Assembly (NCBI GenBank): GCA_041060555.1
Contig: JBEUDS010000002.1
Direction: 5' to 3' (one strand)
Source: CAUJIW01 sp963205175
GTDB lineage: Bacteria > Pseudomonadota > Alphaproteobacteria > Sphingomonadales > Sphingomonadaceae
DNA: 64,000 nucleotides
The notes beneath the pieces are model-generated. The model did no database searches. It had not been told where the DNA came from and saw nothing but the letters and a program-made list of their open reading frames with translations. Below, in pieces: positions 43,127 to 54,911 of the stretch. How positions within the stretch are numbered: the stretch's first letter is position 1; each line of letters begins with the position of its first letter. The translations under genes were made by a program, and so were the position numbers.

Positions 43127-43846
43127 TCAGGGCAGGGCGTAACGGGTCGGGTCGGGCACGCCGGCCTCCCGGAAGCCCTTCTTGCGCAGCAGGCAGGAAT
43201 CGCAGCGGCCGCAATGCAACCCCTCCAGCGTCGGGTCGTAGCAGCTCCAGGTGTGAGCATAATCAATACCCAGCGCCAGCCCGGTCCGGATGATCTCCGC
43301 CTTGGTCATGGTGATCAGCGGCGTATGCACCTTCAGTCGCCATTTGCCTTCGACGCCGAGCCTGGTCGCCTTGGCGGCCATGGTCTCGAAGGCCTCGATG
43401 AACTCGGGCCGGCAGTCGGGGTAGCCGGAATAATCCAGCGCGTTGACGCCGATGTAGATGTGCCGGGCGCCCAGCACTTCCGCCCATGCCAGCGCCAGGC
43501 TGAGGAACACCGTGTTGCGGGCCGGCACATAGGTGACCGGGATGCCGCAACTCATCTCGTCGGCCGGGCGGTCCTTGGGCACCTCGAAGTGGCCGGTGAG
43601 GGCGGAGCCGCCGAAGCAGCTGAGGTCCACCGGCAGCTCGACCTGACGCCGGGCCCCGTATGATTTCGCCAGCGCCCTGGCGCAGTCGAGTTCCACCCGG
43701 TGGCGCTGGTTGTAGTCGATGGTCAGCGCATAGATGTCGTGGCCGGCGCGCCGGGCAATGGCGGCGCAGGTGGCGGAGTCGAGGCCGCCGCTCAACAGCA
43801 CGACCGCCGGCTCGCGGGGTGTCGCATCGGGTTCGCTGGTGCTCAT
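43127..43846 (-). CDS. queC: 7-cyano-7-deazaguanine synthase QueC
   Basis: 239 residues. ATP-binding PP-loop VVLLSGGLDSATCAAIARR; zinc-binding Cys cluster TWSCYDPTLEGLHCGRCDSCLLRKKGF. It makes preQ0 from 7-carboxy-7-deazaguanine, using ammonia and ATP. First gene of the queC-queE pair. Confidence 0.96.
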   Translation of the reverse strand: MSTSEPDATPREPAVVLLSGGLDSATCAAIARRAGHDIYALTIDYNQRHRVELDCARALAKSYGARRQVELPVDLSCFGGSALTGHFEVPKDRPADEMSCGIPVTYVPARNTVFLSLALAWAEVLGARHIYIGVNALDYSGYPDCRPEFIEAFETMAAKATRLGVEGKWRLKVHTPLITMTKAEIIRTGLALGIDYAHTWSCYDPTLEGLHCGRCDSCLLRKKGFREAGVPDPTRYALP

Positions 43847-43919
43847 GAACTAGATATGCCGCTCCGGCCGGTGGGCGGCAAGCCGCTTTGCGTCGTCAGT
43901 CCCGGATCGGACGGGTGGG

Positions 43920-45329
43920 TCAGCGCCGCGCGACCGGTTCGCGGCCCAGTCCGGCGAACAGATTCTCCGGCCGGAAGGCCAGCGCATCCTCCAGCCGCTC
44001 GAACGGCGGGTGGACGATATCGCCGATCAGCATGTCGGCGCCGGCGCCAACCGCCGCGGCGGCCAGTGCCAGCGTGTTCACCGGCCGGACGTAGCTGCGC
44101 GCCTTGGTCTTGTGGGCCTCGGTGGCGAAGGCCTCGATCACCCTGGCCTGGCGGGAATCTTGCGGCAAATTCTGGAGAAATATGCCGAATGCCTTGATTC
44201 CGCTGTCTTTAAGCTGCGACACCGCTTGCGGTGATGGTGGCAGCAGGGCGGAGACGGCGCGGCAATGGGGTTGCAGCATGGCGACGATCTCGCGCGCCTT
44301 GAAAGCCGGGAAGCCCTCGGTGAATCCATGAATCTCGACGATCAGCCGGTCGGCGGCGCCGGTCGATAGCCGGGCCATCTGGTCGAGGAAGGCGCGGCGC
44401 GCGTCGCTGTTGACGAAGGTGGTGTAATGGGCCGAGCTGGCGATGGTGACCCGGCGGGGCAGCCGCGCCAGTTGTTCAAGAAAGGTGCTGGCGCGGGTCA
44501 GGGTCGCGAGGTCGAGGTCATAGACGTCCAGCGGGTTGGGCCGACTGCCGAGGATGTCGTGGCCGTAGAGGCGAGTGCCATCGGGGGTGCTGGCGCTCAG
44601 CAGCAGCTGAAAGGCATCAAGCTGGTTGGCGCCGACCGGCCAGATCGGCACCAGCACCGGCTGGGTTTTCAGTTTGCCGGGGCGGGCGGTGCGCAACGGG
44701 ATGATGACGGGTGGCACCGACGGCGCGCTCTTGCCCGCCTCGGGCTCGCGGCGCTGGAGGCGGGCCGCCGCCGGGGTATCCACCTCGGCCTCGGCGAACA
44801 GCCTGGCCAGGGTGGCGTCGATGTCGGTTTGCGCCTCAACCGTGCCGGTGGTGACGTCGACGGTGACCACCGCCACGTCCATGGCGCTGCGGGTTTCCTC
44901 CAGTCCGAACAGCTGCTGCCAGATTTCCTCGGCGATGAAATGCGCCTTGACCCGCGCCTCGGCCGCTGACAGCTCGCCGAACACCAGCACGTAGGTCAGC
45001 GCCTCGAAGCGGCGGAAGACATCGCTGCTGGCCAGTCGCTGGCGGATGGTACTTTCGATGATCTGGGTGACTTTATCCTCGACACGCGGCCACTGGTCAC
45101 CGAGCCGGTCGCGTACCGCCTGGAAGCCCAGCACCTGAAGTCGGCCCACCGCCGCCTGGCCGCGGCGGTGGACGAGGTCGCGCAGATGCTCGGCGAAATC
45201 ATGATGGTCGTCGACGGCGCTTGGCGCGCGCTGGCCGGCGAGGGGCCGGGCGTCCGGATGGTCCTCGTGCGCCGCGAAGAGCAGATCCCGCAGCCGCTGG
45301 CCGATATTCCTGAAATCCGTCTGGTCCAT
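43920..45329 (-). CDS. Conserved hypothetical protein with degenerate EAL-like C-terminal domain
   Basis: 469 residues from ATG 45329; the frame is open to 45431, so the start is uncertain (45368 is another choice). Residues ~1-200 are helical (FRRFEALTYVLVFGELSAAEARVKAHFIAEEIWQQLFG). Residues ~215-460 read like an EAL barrel without its signature (PVLVPIWPVGANQLDAFQLLLSAS, RLIVEIHGFTEGFPAFKAREIVAMLQPHCRAV, IKAFGIFLQNLP, GADMLIGDIVHPPF). The EAL, DDFG and metal residues are absent. I cannot assign a function. Preceded by a structured leader. Confidence 0.65.
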   Translation of the reverse strand: MDQTDFRNIGQRLRDLLFAAHEDHPDARPLAGQRAPSAVDDHHDFAEHLRDLVHRRGQAAVGRLQVLGFQAVRDRLGDQWPRVEDKVTQIIESTIRQRLASSDVFRRFEALTYVLVFGELSAAEARVKAHFIAEEIWQQLFGLEETRSAMDVAVVTVDVTTGTVEAQTDIDATLARLFAEAEVDTPAAARLQRREPEAGKSAPSVPPVIIPLRTARPGKLKTQPVLVPIWPVGANQLDAFQLLLSASTPDGTRLYGHDILGSRPNPLDVYDLDLATLTRASTFLEQLARLPRRVTIASSAHYTTFVNSDARRAFLDQMARLSTGAADRLIVEIHGFTEGFPAFKAREIVAMLQPHCRAVSALLPPSPQAVSQLKDSGIKAFGIFLQNLPQDSRQARVIEAFATEAHKTKARSYVRPVNTLALAAAAVGAGADMLIGDIVHPPFERLEDALAFRPENLFAGLGREPVARR

Positions 45330-45434
45330 CGCGGCCGACCATCCCCCGGCAGTGACTTGCCTTGTCATCCTTATGCTAGCGCATGTGACCGCCAGCGCAA
45401 CGCATCGTGGAAGGCCTGGATGGCGCCACAAGAT

Positions 45435-45535
45435 ACGGGCCGCCTGATCGAGGGGAGATCAGGCGGCCCGTCACAGTCAAGAGGGGCTGTTGCGAGCACC
45501 GTCAGGAGGGGGGATTGATCGGTGCTACTAGCAAC
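45435..45535 (-). ncRNA. Candidate structured leader or small RNA (two hairpins)
   Basis: Read on the minus strand: stem 1 pairs GTTGC and GCACCG (45535-45520) with CGGTGC and GCAAC (45501-45489) around an 18-base loop containing CCCCCCTCC. Stem 2 is a perfect 15-bp hairpin (45471-45435) with loop TCCCCTC. Both loops are complementary to a ribosome binding site. It lies between a possible promoter (CTTGTT..TATGTT near 45560-45535) and the minus-strand gene. No strong U-tract follows stem 2. Confidence 0.45.
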
Positions 45536-45655
45536 ATATAGGCTGGCGATGATGAACAAGAGGTTAACGGCGACAGAAAAATTATCCGGTCGGTTAGCCT
45601 GTGGCGGCGCGGGGGGACTTGCGCCGAACCCGCCATTGGTCCTAACCGTCATGCC

Positions 45656-46564
45656 ATGAAGCGAACCCATCTGCCGCTCAACGCCCTGCGCGTGTTCGAC
45701 GCCGCCGCCCGCCACCTGTCCTTCACCAAGGCGGCGGATGAACTGGCGGTGACGCCGGCCGCCGTCGGCCAGCATATCAGGGCGCTGGAAGACCTGCTGG
45801 GGGTCATCCTGTTCAAGCGGCTGGGACGCAACCTGGCGCTCACCATCGAGGCGGAGCGGGCGTTGCCGGCGCTGCGTGACGGCTTTCTCAAGTTCGAGGA
45901 GGCGGTGCGGCTGCTGCAGGCGGGGCAGACCTCGAAATCGCTGGCGATCAGCGTGCCGCCGTCGTTCGCCGCCAAGTGGCTGGTGCCCAGGCTCGACCGT
46001 TTCATCGCCGCCCATGCCGACATGCAGGTGCGGGTGTTCGCCACCATGCAGATGGTGGACTTCACCCAGGAGAATGTCGATCTCGCCATCCGCTACGGCC
46101 GGGGCGGCTACGATGACCTGGAGGTCGAGAAGCTGATGGACGAGCAGGTGTTTCCCGCCTGCGCGCCGGCGCTGCGCGACGGTCCGGCGATGCTGCGCGC
46201 GCCCGCCGATCTGCCGGGGGTGCCGCTGATCCATGATGATGCCGACGAGGTCGAGGATGGCGCGCCGACGTGGGCGATGTGGCTGAACGCGGCGGGCGTC
46301 GGCCATCCCGACCCCGAACGCGGCCTGCATTTCAACCAGTCGGCGCTGGCGATCGAGGCGGCCGCCGCTGGCAAGGGTGTCGTGCTGGCGAAGGCGGCCA
46401 TCGCCGCCGCCGACCTGGCGGCTGGCCGGCTGGTGCGGCTGTTCGACGACAGTCAGCCGATCGACTTCGGCTATTATCTGGTCGCGCCCGAACCGCAGTG
46501 GCGGCAGAAAAAGGTGCAGGCGTTCATTGCCTGGCTGCGGGCCGAAGTCGCGGCTGCCCGCTGA
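45656..46564 (+). CDS. LysR-family regulator, GcvA type
   Basis: 302 residues. N-terminal winged helix (LPLNALRVFDAAARHLSFTKAADELAVTPAAVGQHIRALEDLLGVILFKR) and effector-binding domain (SLAISVPPSFAAKWLVPRLDRF, ENVDLAIRYGRGGYDDLEVEKL). Closest in pattern to GcvA-type regulators. Divergent from the structured leader; there is no obvious target gene beyond that. Confidence 0.93.
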   Translation: MKRTHLPLNALRVFDAAARHLSFTKAADELAVTPAAVGQHIRALEDLLGVILFKRLGRNLALTIEAERALPALRDGFLKFEEAVRLLQAGQTSKSLAISVPPSFAAKWLVPRLDRFIAAHADMQVRVFATMQMVDFTQENVDLAIRYGRGGYDDLEVEKLMDEQVFPACAPALRDGPAMLRAPADLPGVPLIHDDADEVEDGAPTWAMWLNAAGVGHPDPERGLHFNQSALAIEAAAAGKGVVLAKAAIAAADLAAGRLVRLFDDSQPIDFGYYLVAPEPQWRQKKVQAFIAWLRAEVAAAR

Positions 46565-46648
46565 TATCGCGATATGTTACAGCAGTTTCGCTTGTGTCGC
46601 CGCCGCGACACGGCACAATGGCTGGCGACATTTTGACGAGAGGGCGGC

Positions 46649-47635
46649 ATGTCTGATCTGGCGGGCGGTACATTCTTCATCATCGTGGCCGCGCTGGCCA
46701 TCATCACGGTGGCGAGCAGCGTCACCACCGTGCGTCAGGGCTTCGAATATACGGTGGAGCGGTTCGGCCGCTTCACCCGGACGCTGCCGCCGGGGTTCCA
46801 TCTGATCGTGCCGTTCATCGACAGGATTGGCCGTCGTATCAATATGATGGAGCAGGTGATTGATATTCCAGGTCAGGAAATCATCACCAAGGACAACGCC
46901 ATGGTCGGCGTCGACGGCGTGGTGTTCTTTCAGGTGCTCGACAGCGCCAAGGCGGCCTATGAGGTCTCCGATGTGATGATGGCGATCATGAACCTGACCA
47001 CCACCAACCTGCGGACCGTGATGGGCGCGCTCGACCTCGACGAGACGCTGTCGCAGCGCGACACCATCAATGCCCGGCTGCTGTCGGTGGTGGACAAGGC
47101 GACCCACAGCTGGGGCGTCAAGATCACCCGCGTCGAGGTCAAGGACATCCGGCCGCCAGCCGACATCGTCAACGCCATGACCCGGCAGATGAAGGCCGAG
47201 CGCGAGAAGCGCGCCTCGATTCTGGAAGCGGAAGGGGCGCGGGCCTCCGAGATCCTGCGCGCCGAGGGTCAGAAGCAGTCGCAGATCCTGGAAGCCGAGG
47301 GCCGGCGCGAAGCGGCGTTTCGCGATGCCGAGGCGCGCGAGCGCGCGGCGGAGGCGGAAGCGCGGGCGACCGAAATGGTCAGCGAGGCGATCGCCAAGGG
47401 CGACGCCCAGGCGATCAACTACTTCATCGCCCAGCGCTACGTCGAGGCGATGACGGCGTTCGCCCAGTCGAACAACGCCAAGACCATCTTCATGCCGATG
47501 GAGGCCTCGGCGCTGGTGGGCTCGCTGGGTGGCATCACCAAGCTGATCGAGGCAGTCGGCGGCGACGCGCCGCGCACACCGACCGGCGCCGCCGGCGGCT
47601 CCGCCACCGGGCTGCCCCGCACACGGACGGAGTGA
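46649..47635 (+). CDS. SPFH/Band 7 membrane protein (QmcA-like)
   Basis: 328 residues. An N-terminal membrane helix (FFIIVAALAIITVASSVTTV), then the Band 7 domain (VRQGFEYTVERFGRFTRTLPPGFHLIVPFIDRIGRRI, EQVIDIPGQEIITKDNAMVGVDGVVFFQVLD, GVKITRVEVKDIRPPADIVNAM), then a long Glu/Ala-rich coiled coil (~180-250). Forms membrane scaffolds and pairs with NfeD, as here. Confidence 0.93.
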   Translation: MSDLAGGTFFIIVAALAIITVASSVTTVRQGFEYTVERFGRFTRTLPPGFHLIVPFIDRIGRRINMMEQVIDIPGQEIITKDNAMVGVDGVVFFQVLDSAKAAYEVSDVMMAIMNLTTTNLRTVMGALDLDETLSQRDTINARLLSVVDKATHSWGVKITRVEVKDIRPPADIVNAMTRQMKAEREKRASILEAEGARASEILRAEGQKQSQILEAEGRREAAFRDAEARERAAEAEARATEMVSEAIAKGDAQAINYFIAQRYVEAMTAFAQSNNAKTIFMPMEASALVGSLGGITKLIEAVGGDAPRTPTGAAGGSATGLPRTRTE

Positions 47636-47641
47636 CCCCCG

Positions 47642-48124
47642 GTGGAGATTTATTTCACCTACTGGACATGGGGTATCGCTGCCCTGGTCCTGGCCGGCCT
47701 GGAGATCATCCTGCCCGGTACCTTCATGATCTGGCTGGCGGGTGCCGCCGCCACCACCGCGCTGGTGACGCTGGCGGCGGGCGTGGGCTGGCAGGTGCAG
47801 CTGGTGGTGTTCGCGCTGGTCGCGGTCGCCTCCATCGTTGCCGGTCGGGCCTTTCTCAAGCGCCATCCGCTGGAGACCACGGACAGCGGCCTCAACCGGC
47901 GCGGCGCGCGCCTGATCGGCCGGAGTTTCGTGCTCACCGAACCCATCGTTCGCGGCGAGGGGCGGGTGCAGGTGGACGACAGCCCGTGGCTGGTGCTGGG
48001 ACCGGACATGCCCGCCGGCACCCGGATCAAGGTGGTGCGTCTGGATGGCGCCGCACTGGTCGTCGAACCCGAGGTCGCCCGGCCCGAGGTCGCCCGGCCC
48101 GAGGTCGCCGGATCGGCCGGCTGA
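47642..48124 (+). CDS. NfeD-family membrane protein
   Basis: 160 residues, GTG start. Two or three membrane helices (~8-70) and a C-terminal OB fold (RLIGRSFVLTEPIVRGEGRVQVDDSPWLVLGPDMPAGTRIKVVRLDGAALVVEP). Partner of the SPFH protein 6 bp upstream. The extreme C-terminus has a 15-bp tandem DNA repeat, giving Glu-Val-Ala-Arg-Pro twice and a partial third. Confidence 0.92.
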   Translation: MEIYFTYWTWGIAALVLAGLEIILPGTFMIWLAGAAATTALVTLAAGVGWQVQLVVFALVAVASIVAGRAFLKRHPLETTDSGLNRRGARLIGRSFVLTEPIVRGEGRVQVDDSPWLVLGPDMPAGTRIKVVRLDGAALVVEPEVARPEVARPEVAGSAG

Positions 48125-48636
48125 TGTGGGGCCGTCGGCGCGATCCGCTGGAAGGTCCGCCGCGACCCCGTGACGTCACCGCCCCCCGGCCGGCGCGGCG
48201 TGATGCCGCCCCGCCGCCGCCTCACCCGGCGGCATCCCGCCCCTCCACAGCCCGCCCCTCCACAGCCCGCCCCTCGACCTCTTTTCCCGGGATCCGGCGC
48301 CCGACGCTGGGGGACATGCGGGGCCGCGATGCGCGCGCGGGCGTCGATGCGATGTTCGGCGCGGCCAACCCGATGCGCCGCCTGCTCGGCGCGGTCGACG
48401 GGCTGATCCGCGACTGGCTCGCTGACGCCCTGGTCGGTTCGGGCGAGCGGGCCCGCCATCTGACTCCGGCGGAGATCGACTGGCTGGCGCCGGCGCTGCG
48501 TGGCGTGCTGCTGGGCTGGGTCGCGGCCCAGCTGATCAATGTCCTGCTCGATATCAACGGGCTGGGGGAGCTGGCCTTCCTCGTGATCCTGGCGCTGTCG
48601 CTGCGGCGCAAGCTCGCCGGCCTGCTCAAGCGCTGA
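48124..48636 (+). CDS. Hypothetical protein with Pro/Arg-rich N-terminus and C-terminal membrane helices
   Basis: 170 residues; ATG shares a base with the NfeD stop (TGATG), so it is coupled. Residues 1-60 are Pro/Arg-rich and contain a 15-bp tandem repeat giving Arg-Pro-Ser-Thr-Ala units. Residues 75-120 are helical, and the end has one or two hydrophobic helices (GVLLGWVAAQLINVLLDI, LAFLVILALSL). I do not recognise the family. Confidence 0.7.
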   Translation: MWGRRRDPLEGPPRPRDVTAPRPARRDAAPPPPHPAASRPSTARPSTARPSTSFPGIRRPTLGDMRGRDARAGVDAMFGAANPMRRLLGAVDGLIRDWLADALVGSGERARHLTPAEIDWLAPALRGVLLGWVAAQLINVLLDINGLGELAFLVILALSLRRKLAGLLKR

Positions 48637-48727
48637 CACCGCGGCGCCGCCCTTATCACTATTGGCAATGGCCAGACCGGCGTGCCTCGGCGATGCAGAG
48701 CCGCAACGCATTACCGGGGAGGGCGGC

Positions 48728-49495
48728 ATGGCAACGGACGGCAGACTGGCAGGGCGCATCGCCATCGTCACGGGCGCGGCCTCGGGTCTGGGCCAGGGTA
48801 TCGCCCGCCGCTTCGTGCGCGAGGGGGCGACGGTGGTGATGACCGACATCGACCCCGCCGGTGCCGCCGAGGCCGAGGTCGCCGGTGCGTCCGCCCTGTT
48901 CCTGGGTCATGACGTCGCCCGCGAGGACGACTGGCGGGCGGTGATGGCCGAGGTCGAGGCCCGCTTCGGCCGGCTCGATATCCTGGTCAACTGCGCCGGG
49001 GTGACGCTGATGGGCTCGGTCGAGGACGTCAGCATGGAGGCCTTCGACCGCACCTGGGCGATCAACACCCGGGGCGCGTTGCTGGGGTGCCGTGGCGCCA
49101 TCGCCCTGATGAAGCGCGGCGGTGGCGGCGCCATTATCAACATTGCCTCGGTATCGTCATTCAAGCCGATGGCGGAGCTGGTCGCCTACAATGCGTCCAA
49201 GGCGGCGCTGGCGCTGATGAGCCAGTCGATCGCGCTGCACTGCGCGAAAAGTGGCTATGGCATCCGCTGCAACACCATCAGCCCCGGCGTCATCCGTACC
49301 GCGATGCTGGAGAAGGTGATCGCCCAGGTTGACGACGGCGAGGCGCTGATGGCCGGGTACAAGGCGATGCACCCCATCGGCCGCATCGGCGAGCCGGAGG
49401 ACATCGCCAGCATGGCGGTGTTCCTCGCCTCCGACGAGTCGCGCTTCATCACCGGCGTCAACTATGCCGTGGATGGCGGCCTCGGTATCGACTGA
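48728..49495 (+). CDS. SDR-family oxidoreductase
   Basis: 255 residues from ATG 48728 (GGGGAGG upstream). Classical SDR: VTGAASGLGQGIARRF, LVNCAGVT, INIASVSSFKPMAELVAYNASKAAL (Ser, Tyr, Lys), and PGVIRTAML. C-terminal block RIGEPEDIASMAVFLASDESRFITGVNYAVDGGLG. NAD(P)-dependent; substrate unknown. Confidence 0.9.
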   Translation: MATDGRLAGRIAIVTGAASGLGQGIARRFVREGATVVMTDIDPAGAAEAEVAGASALFLGHDVAREDDWRAVMAEVEARFGRLDILVNCAGVTLMGSVEDVSMEAFDRTWAINTRGALLGCRGAIALMKRGGGGAIINIASVSSFKPMAELVAYNASKAALALMSQSIALHCAKSGYGIRCNTISPGVIRTAMLEKVIAQVDDGEALMAGYKAMHPIGRIGEPEDIASMAVFLASDESRFITGVNYAVDGGLGID

Positions 49496-49526
49496 GGCAA
49501 AAGGCCGGCCGTGGGAGCGGACGGGA

Positions 49527-51092
49527 TCAGCTCTTCGCGCGGGCCGGTTTCTTGTCGCCGGCCGGGGTGTCGACGCCGGCCTGGGCGAGCACCGCTTCCG
49601 GCCGCTGATTGCGCGGCAGGTTCTTCAGCCGGGTGTAGTGGGTCTTGAACGCGGCCAGCTCGGCGCCGGCAAGCGTGAACCCGGTGGGCAGCTTGGCGCC
49701 GGCAGGGTTGATCGCCTTGCCGTTGTGATGAACCTCGTAGTGCAGGTGCGGACCGGTCGACAGGCCCGTCGAGCCGACATAGGCGACGACCTGGCCCTGG
49801 GCGACGCGCGCACCGACGCGCAGGCCCTTGGCGAACCGGCTGAGGTGGGAATAGGACGTCTCGTAGCCGCCGCCATGCCGGATTTTCACGTAGTTGCCGT
49901 GGCCACGGTTGTAACCGGCGACCACCACGGTGCCCGAGCCGGCAGCCATCACCGGCGTGCCGGTGCCGGCCGCGAAGTCGACGCCCTTGTGCAGTCGGCT
50001 GTAGCCGAGAATCGGGTGCAGGCGCAGGCCGAAGCCGGAGGTCATGCGGGCGCCGTCCACCGGCGTTTTCATCAGCAGTCGCTTGATCGATGAGCCGTTG
50101 GCGTTGAAGAACTGCGCCTTCTCGCCGCGGGGCGCGAACCACACCAGCTCGACATCCGGGCGTTTGCCGTCACGATCCAGCTTGGCGTAGAGCAGGCGGC
50201 CGGTCTTGACCTCGCCGGTCTCGGCGACCTCGCGCTCGAAGACCAGGCTGAAGCGGTCCTTGCTGCCGACATCGCGTTCAAAGTCGACGCTGTAGCTCAG
50301 CGCCTTGATGTACTGGCTGACAATGCCGCCCGGCGCGCCCAGCTCGCGCGCCGAGACGAAGATGCCCCGGCCAACCTCGCCGTCGACGAAAGCGGGGGCA
50401 TTGATGACGCGGATTGGCGACGTGTTGACGAGATAGGTCGAGCCGAGCCGGGCCAGCTGGACCCGCATGTCGAACGACGGGCGGAACGCCAGCGTCTCCA
50501 CCGGCCGGGGCTCCTTGCTGGAGATGCGGCGCCCGAGGGTGACCTTGAGCTGCTCGCCGGACGGCGGGTCGACAATGCGGCCGTGCTCGCCCAGCGACTG
50601 GACGATGGCGTTGGCCTCGCGATAGGAAACGCCGGCCCGGCGCAGCACGCCGACCAGGGTGTCGCCACGATTGTAGCGGATGTCCTTGCTGATCCGGTCA
50701 GGTTCGGGGGTGGCGGCGAGCGGCGTCGCCAGGGCGGTCATCGGTACCTGTTCGCCGGTGCGGGCGCCTTCCTTGAGGGGGCGGATGACCGCGGGTTCCA
50801 GCGCCCTGATCTGTTCGGGGCTGCGCTCCTGGGGCGGCGGCGACGGAAAAGCCTGCGGCGGCGAGCCCAGCGCCAGCGAGGTCGCGGTGCTGATCAGCGC
50901 GCTGATGGTGATGAGGCCGCGCCACCAGCGCAGCGAGCCGATCTGATGGCCCAGATCGACGGCAAGATCAAACTCGCCGCCGGGAAGCGGGAAGGTCGGT
51001 GATGCACCGCGATGTTCGTGAGCAAGCGAAAGGAGCCCTGTTCTCAGCACCCCGTGGTCTCCGTGTTGCCCCACCCGAAACGATACAGTCAT
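49527..51092 (-). CDS. M23-family (LytM) metallopeptidase, membrane-anchored
   Basis: 521 residues from ATG 51092. A membrane helix (~65-85, WWRGLITISALISTATSLAL) is followed by a linker, a LysM-like/OapA-like region (YNRGDTLVGVLRRAGVSYREANAIVQSL), a central domain, and the M23 domain with GLRLHPILGYSRLHKGVDFAAGTGTPV and GLSTGPHLHYEVHHNGKAINP. Zinc ligands His/Asp/His are intact. Cleaves peptidoglycan cross-links in the periplasm. Divergent from the helicase. Confidence 0.92.
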   Translation of the reverse strand: MTVSFRVGQHGDHGVLRTGLLSLAHEHRGASPTFPLPGGEFDLAVDLGHQIGSLRWWRGLITISALISTATSLALGSPPQAFPSPPPQERSPEQIRALEPAVIRPLKEGARTGEQVPMTALATPLAATPEPDRISKDIRYNRGDTLVGVLRRAGVSYREANAIVQSLGEHGRIVDPPSGEQLKVTLGRRISSKEPRPVETLAFRPSFDMRVQLARLGSTYLVNTSPIRVINAPAFVDGEVGRGIFVSARELGAPGGIVSQYIKALSYSVDFERDVGSKDRFSLVFEREVAETGEVKTGRLLYAKLDRDGKRPDVELVWFAPRGEKAQFFNANGSSIKRLLMKTPVDGARMTSGFGLRLHPILGYSRLHKGVDFAAGTGTPVMAAGSGTVVVAGYNRGHGNYVKIRHGGGYETSYSHLSRFAKGLRVGARVAQGQVVAYVGSTGLSTGPHLHYEVHHNGKAINPAGAKLPTGFTLAGAELAAFKTHYTRLKNLPRNQRPEAVLAQAGVDTPAGDKKPARAKS

Positions 51093-51258
51093 CGCCGCCA
51101 GAAGCGGTTTCGACTCGCGAAAAATGTCCCCCGGAGTTGGCGATGTCAAATCAAAATGCTTAATAATGCGGTCACATGCGACATGGTATACATTCCCTAG
51201 AGGTGGTTGCCCGCATATCCACAATATCTTTGGTCTCCGGACTTGACTGTATTGTGCG

Positions 51259-53853
<2,595 letters not shown>

Positions 53854-53877
53854 GTTCAGAGAGGAGAATGCGCGTCT

Positions 53878-54225
53878 ATGGGCAGCGGGACAGGCAGGGA
53901 CACACAGTCGCAGCGTCTCGATAAATGGTTGTGGTTCGCGCGGTTGTTCAAGACCCGCGCCGAGGCGGCGGAGGTCTGCGCCAGCCGGCATCTGCGGCTC
54001 GATGGCCGGGTGGTCGACAAACCGCATGCGGCGGTGCGCATGGGCTCCGTCATCAGCTTTCCCAAGGCCGGCAAGGTGGTGGTGGTGAAGGTCGAGGGGA
54101 TCGCCGACCATCGCGGCCCCTTCAATGCCGCCCGCCATCTCTATGTCGATCTCAGTCCCCAGCCCTGGCGAACCGTGGAGGCCGTGCCGGCACCGGCGTT
54201 GGAAGTCGCTGCATATCCTGGTTGA
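53878..54225 (+). CDS. S4-domain RNA-binding protein (Hsp15-like)
   Basis: 115 residues. QSQRLDKWLWFARLFKTRAEAAEVCASRHLRLDGRVVDKPHAAVRMGSVISFP is a complete S4 domain with the RLDKWLW start typical of Hsp15/HslR. It binds rRNA of stalled 50S subunits in that family. Follows the helicase by 24 bp, the conserved neighbour arrangement. Confidence 0.9.
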   Translation: MGSGTGRDTQSQRLDKWLWFARLFKTRAEAAEVCASRHLRLDGRVVDKPHAAVRMGSVISFPKAGKVVVVKVEGIADHRGPFNAARHLYVDLSPQPWRTVEAVPAPALEVAAYPG

Positions 54226-54285
54226 CGGGGATGGCACGGCTTGGCTAGCAGGAGGCTCGGAAGTTGAAAGGGGAGCCCGAGCGCC

Positions 54286-54624
54286 ATGGCCTACGTCGTC
54301 ACTGAGGCGTGCATTCGCTGCAAGTATATGGATTGCGTGGAAGTCTGTCCGGTGGACTGCTTCTACGAGGGCGAGAACATGCTCGTCATCAACCCCAATG
54401 AGTGTATCGACTGCGGCGTCTGCGAACCGGAATGCCCGGCCGAGGCCATCCTGCCCGATACCGAGTCGGGTCTGGAGAAGTGGATGGAGCTCAACGCCAA
54501 GTTCTCCGCCGAGTGGCCGAACATCACGTCGAAGGGGCCGACGCCGGCCGACGCCGACGAATTCAAGGGCGTCGACGGCAAGTTCGACAAGTTCTTCTCG
54601 GACAAGCCGGGCCAGGGTAACTGA
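54286..54624 (+). CDS. fdxA: Seven-iron ferredoxin FdxA
   Basis: 112 residues. Cluster motifs: CIRCKYMDCVEVCPVDC (3Fe/4Fe ligands) and CIDCGVCEPECP (4Fe-4S). The ~45-residue C-terminal extension (GLEKWMELNAKFSAEWPNI) is typical of FdxA/FdII. Electron carrier. Linked to the S4 protein upstream and carD downstream. Confidence 0.95.
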   Translation: MAYVVTEACIRCKYMDCVEVCPVDCFYEGENMLVINPNECIDCGVCEPECPAEAILPDTESGLEKWMELNAKFSAEWPNITSKGPTPADADEFKGVDGKFDKFFSDKPGQGN

Positions 54625-54911
54625 GCCCTGCCGGCCCGCTTGGCCGGTACGATATGACAGCGGGCATCGCTGGTGGCAGCCGCCGCCAGCGGTGCCCTTC
54701 ATTGCATTGCGGTATAAAAGGGTGGCATTTCCCACCATTTCGTGTTACACAATCACGACGATGCTCAAAGCAGGCATTCGGATTGTCTTGACGTGAAACT
54801 TCTTGGCCATCGGCCTTTTCCCGGATGAAGCAGGCCAGTTCGCGGCCGCCATGTGTGGCCGGCGTCGGGACGATGTGTGTACACGTTCAGGGACTACGAC
54901 AGGATATATAT

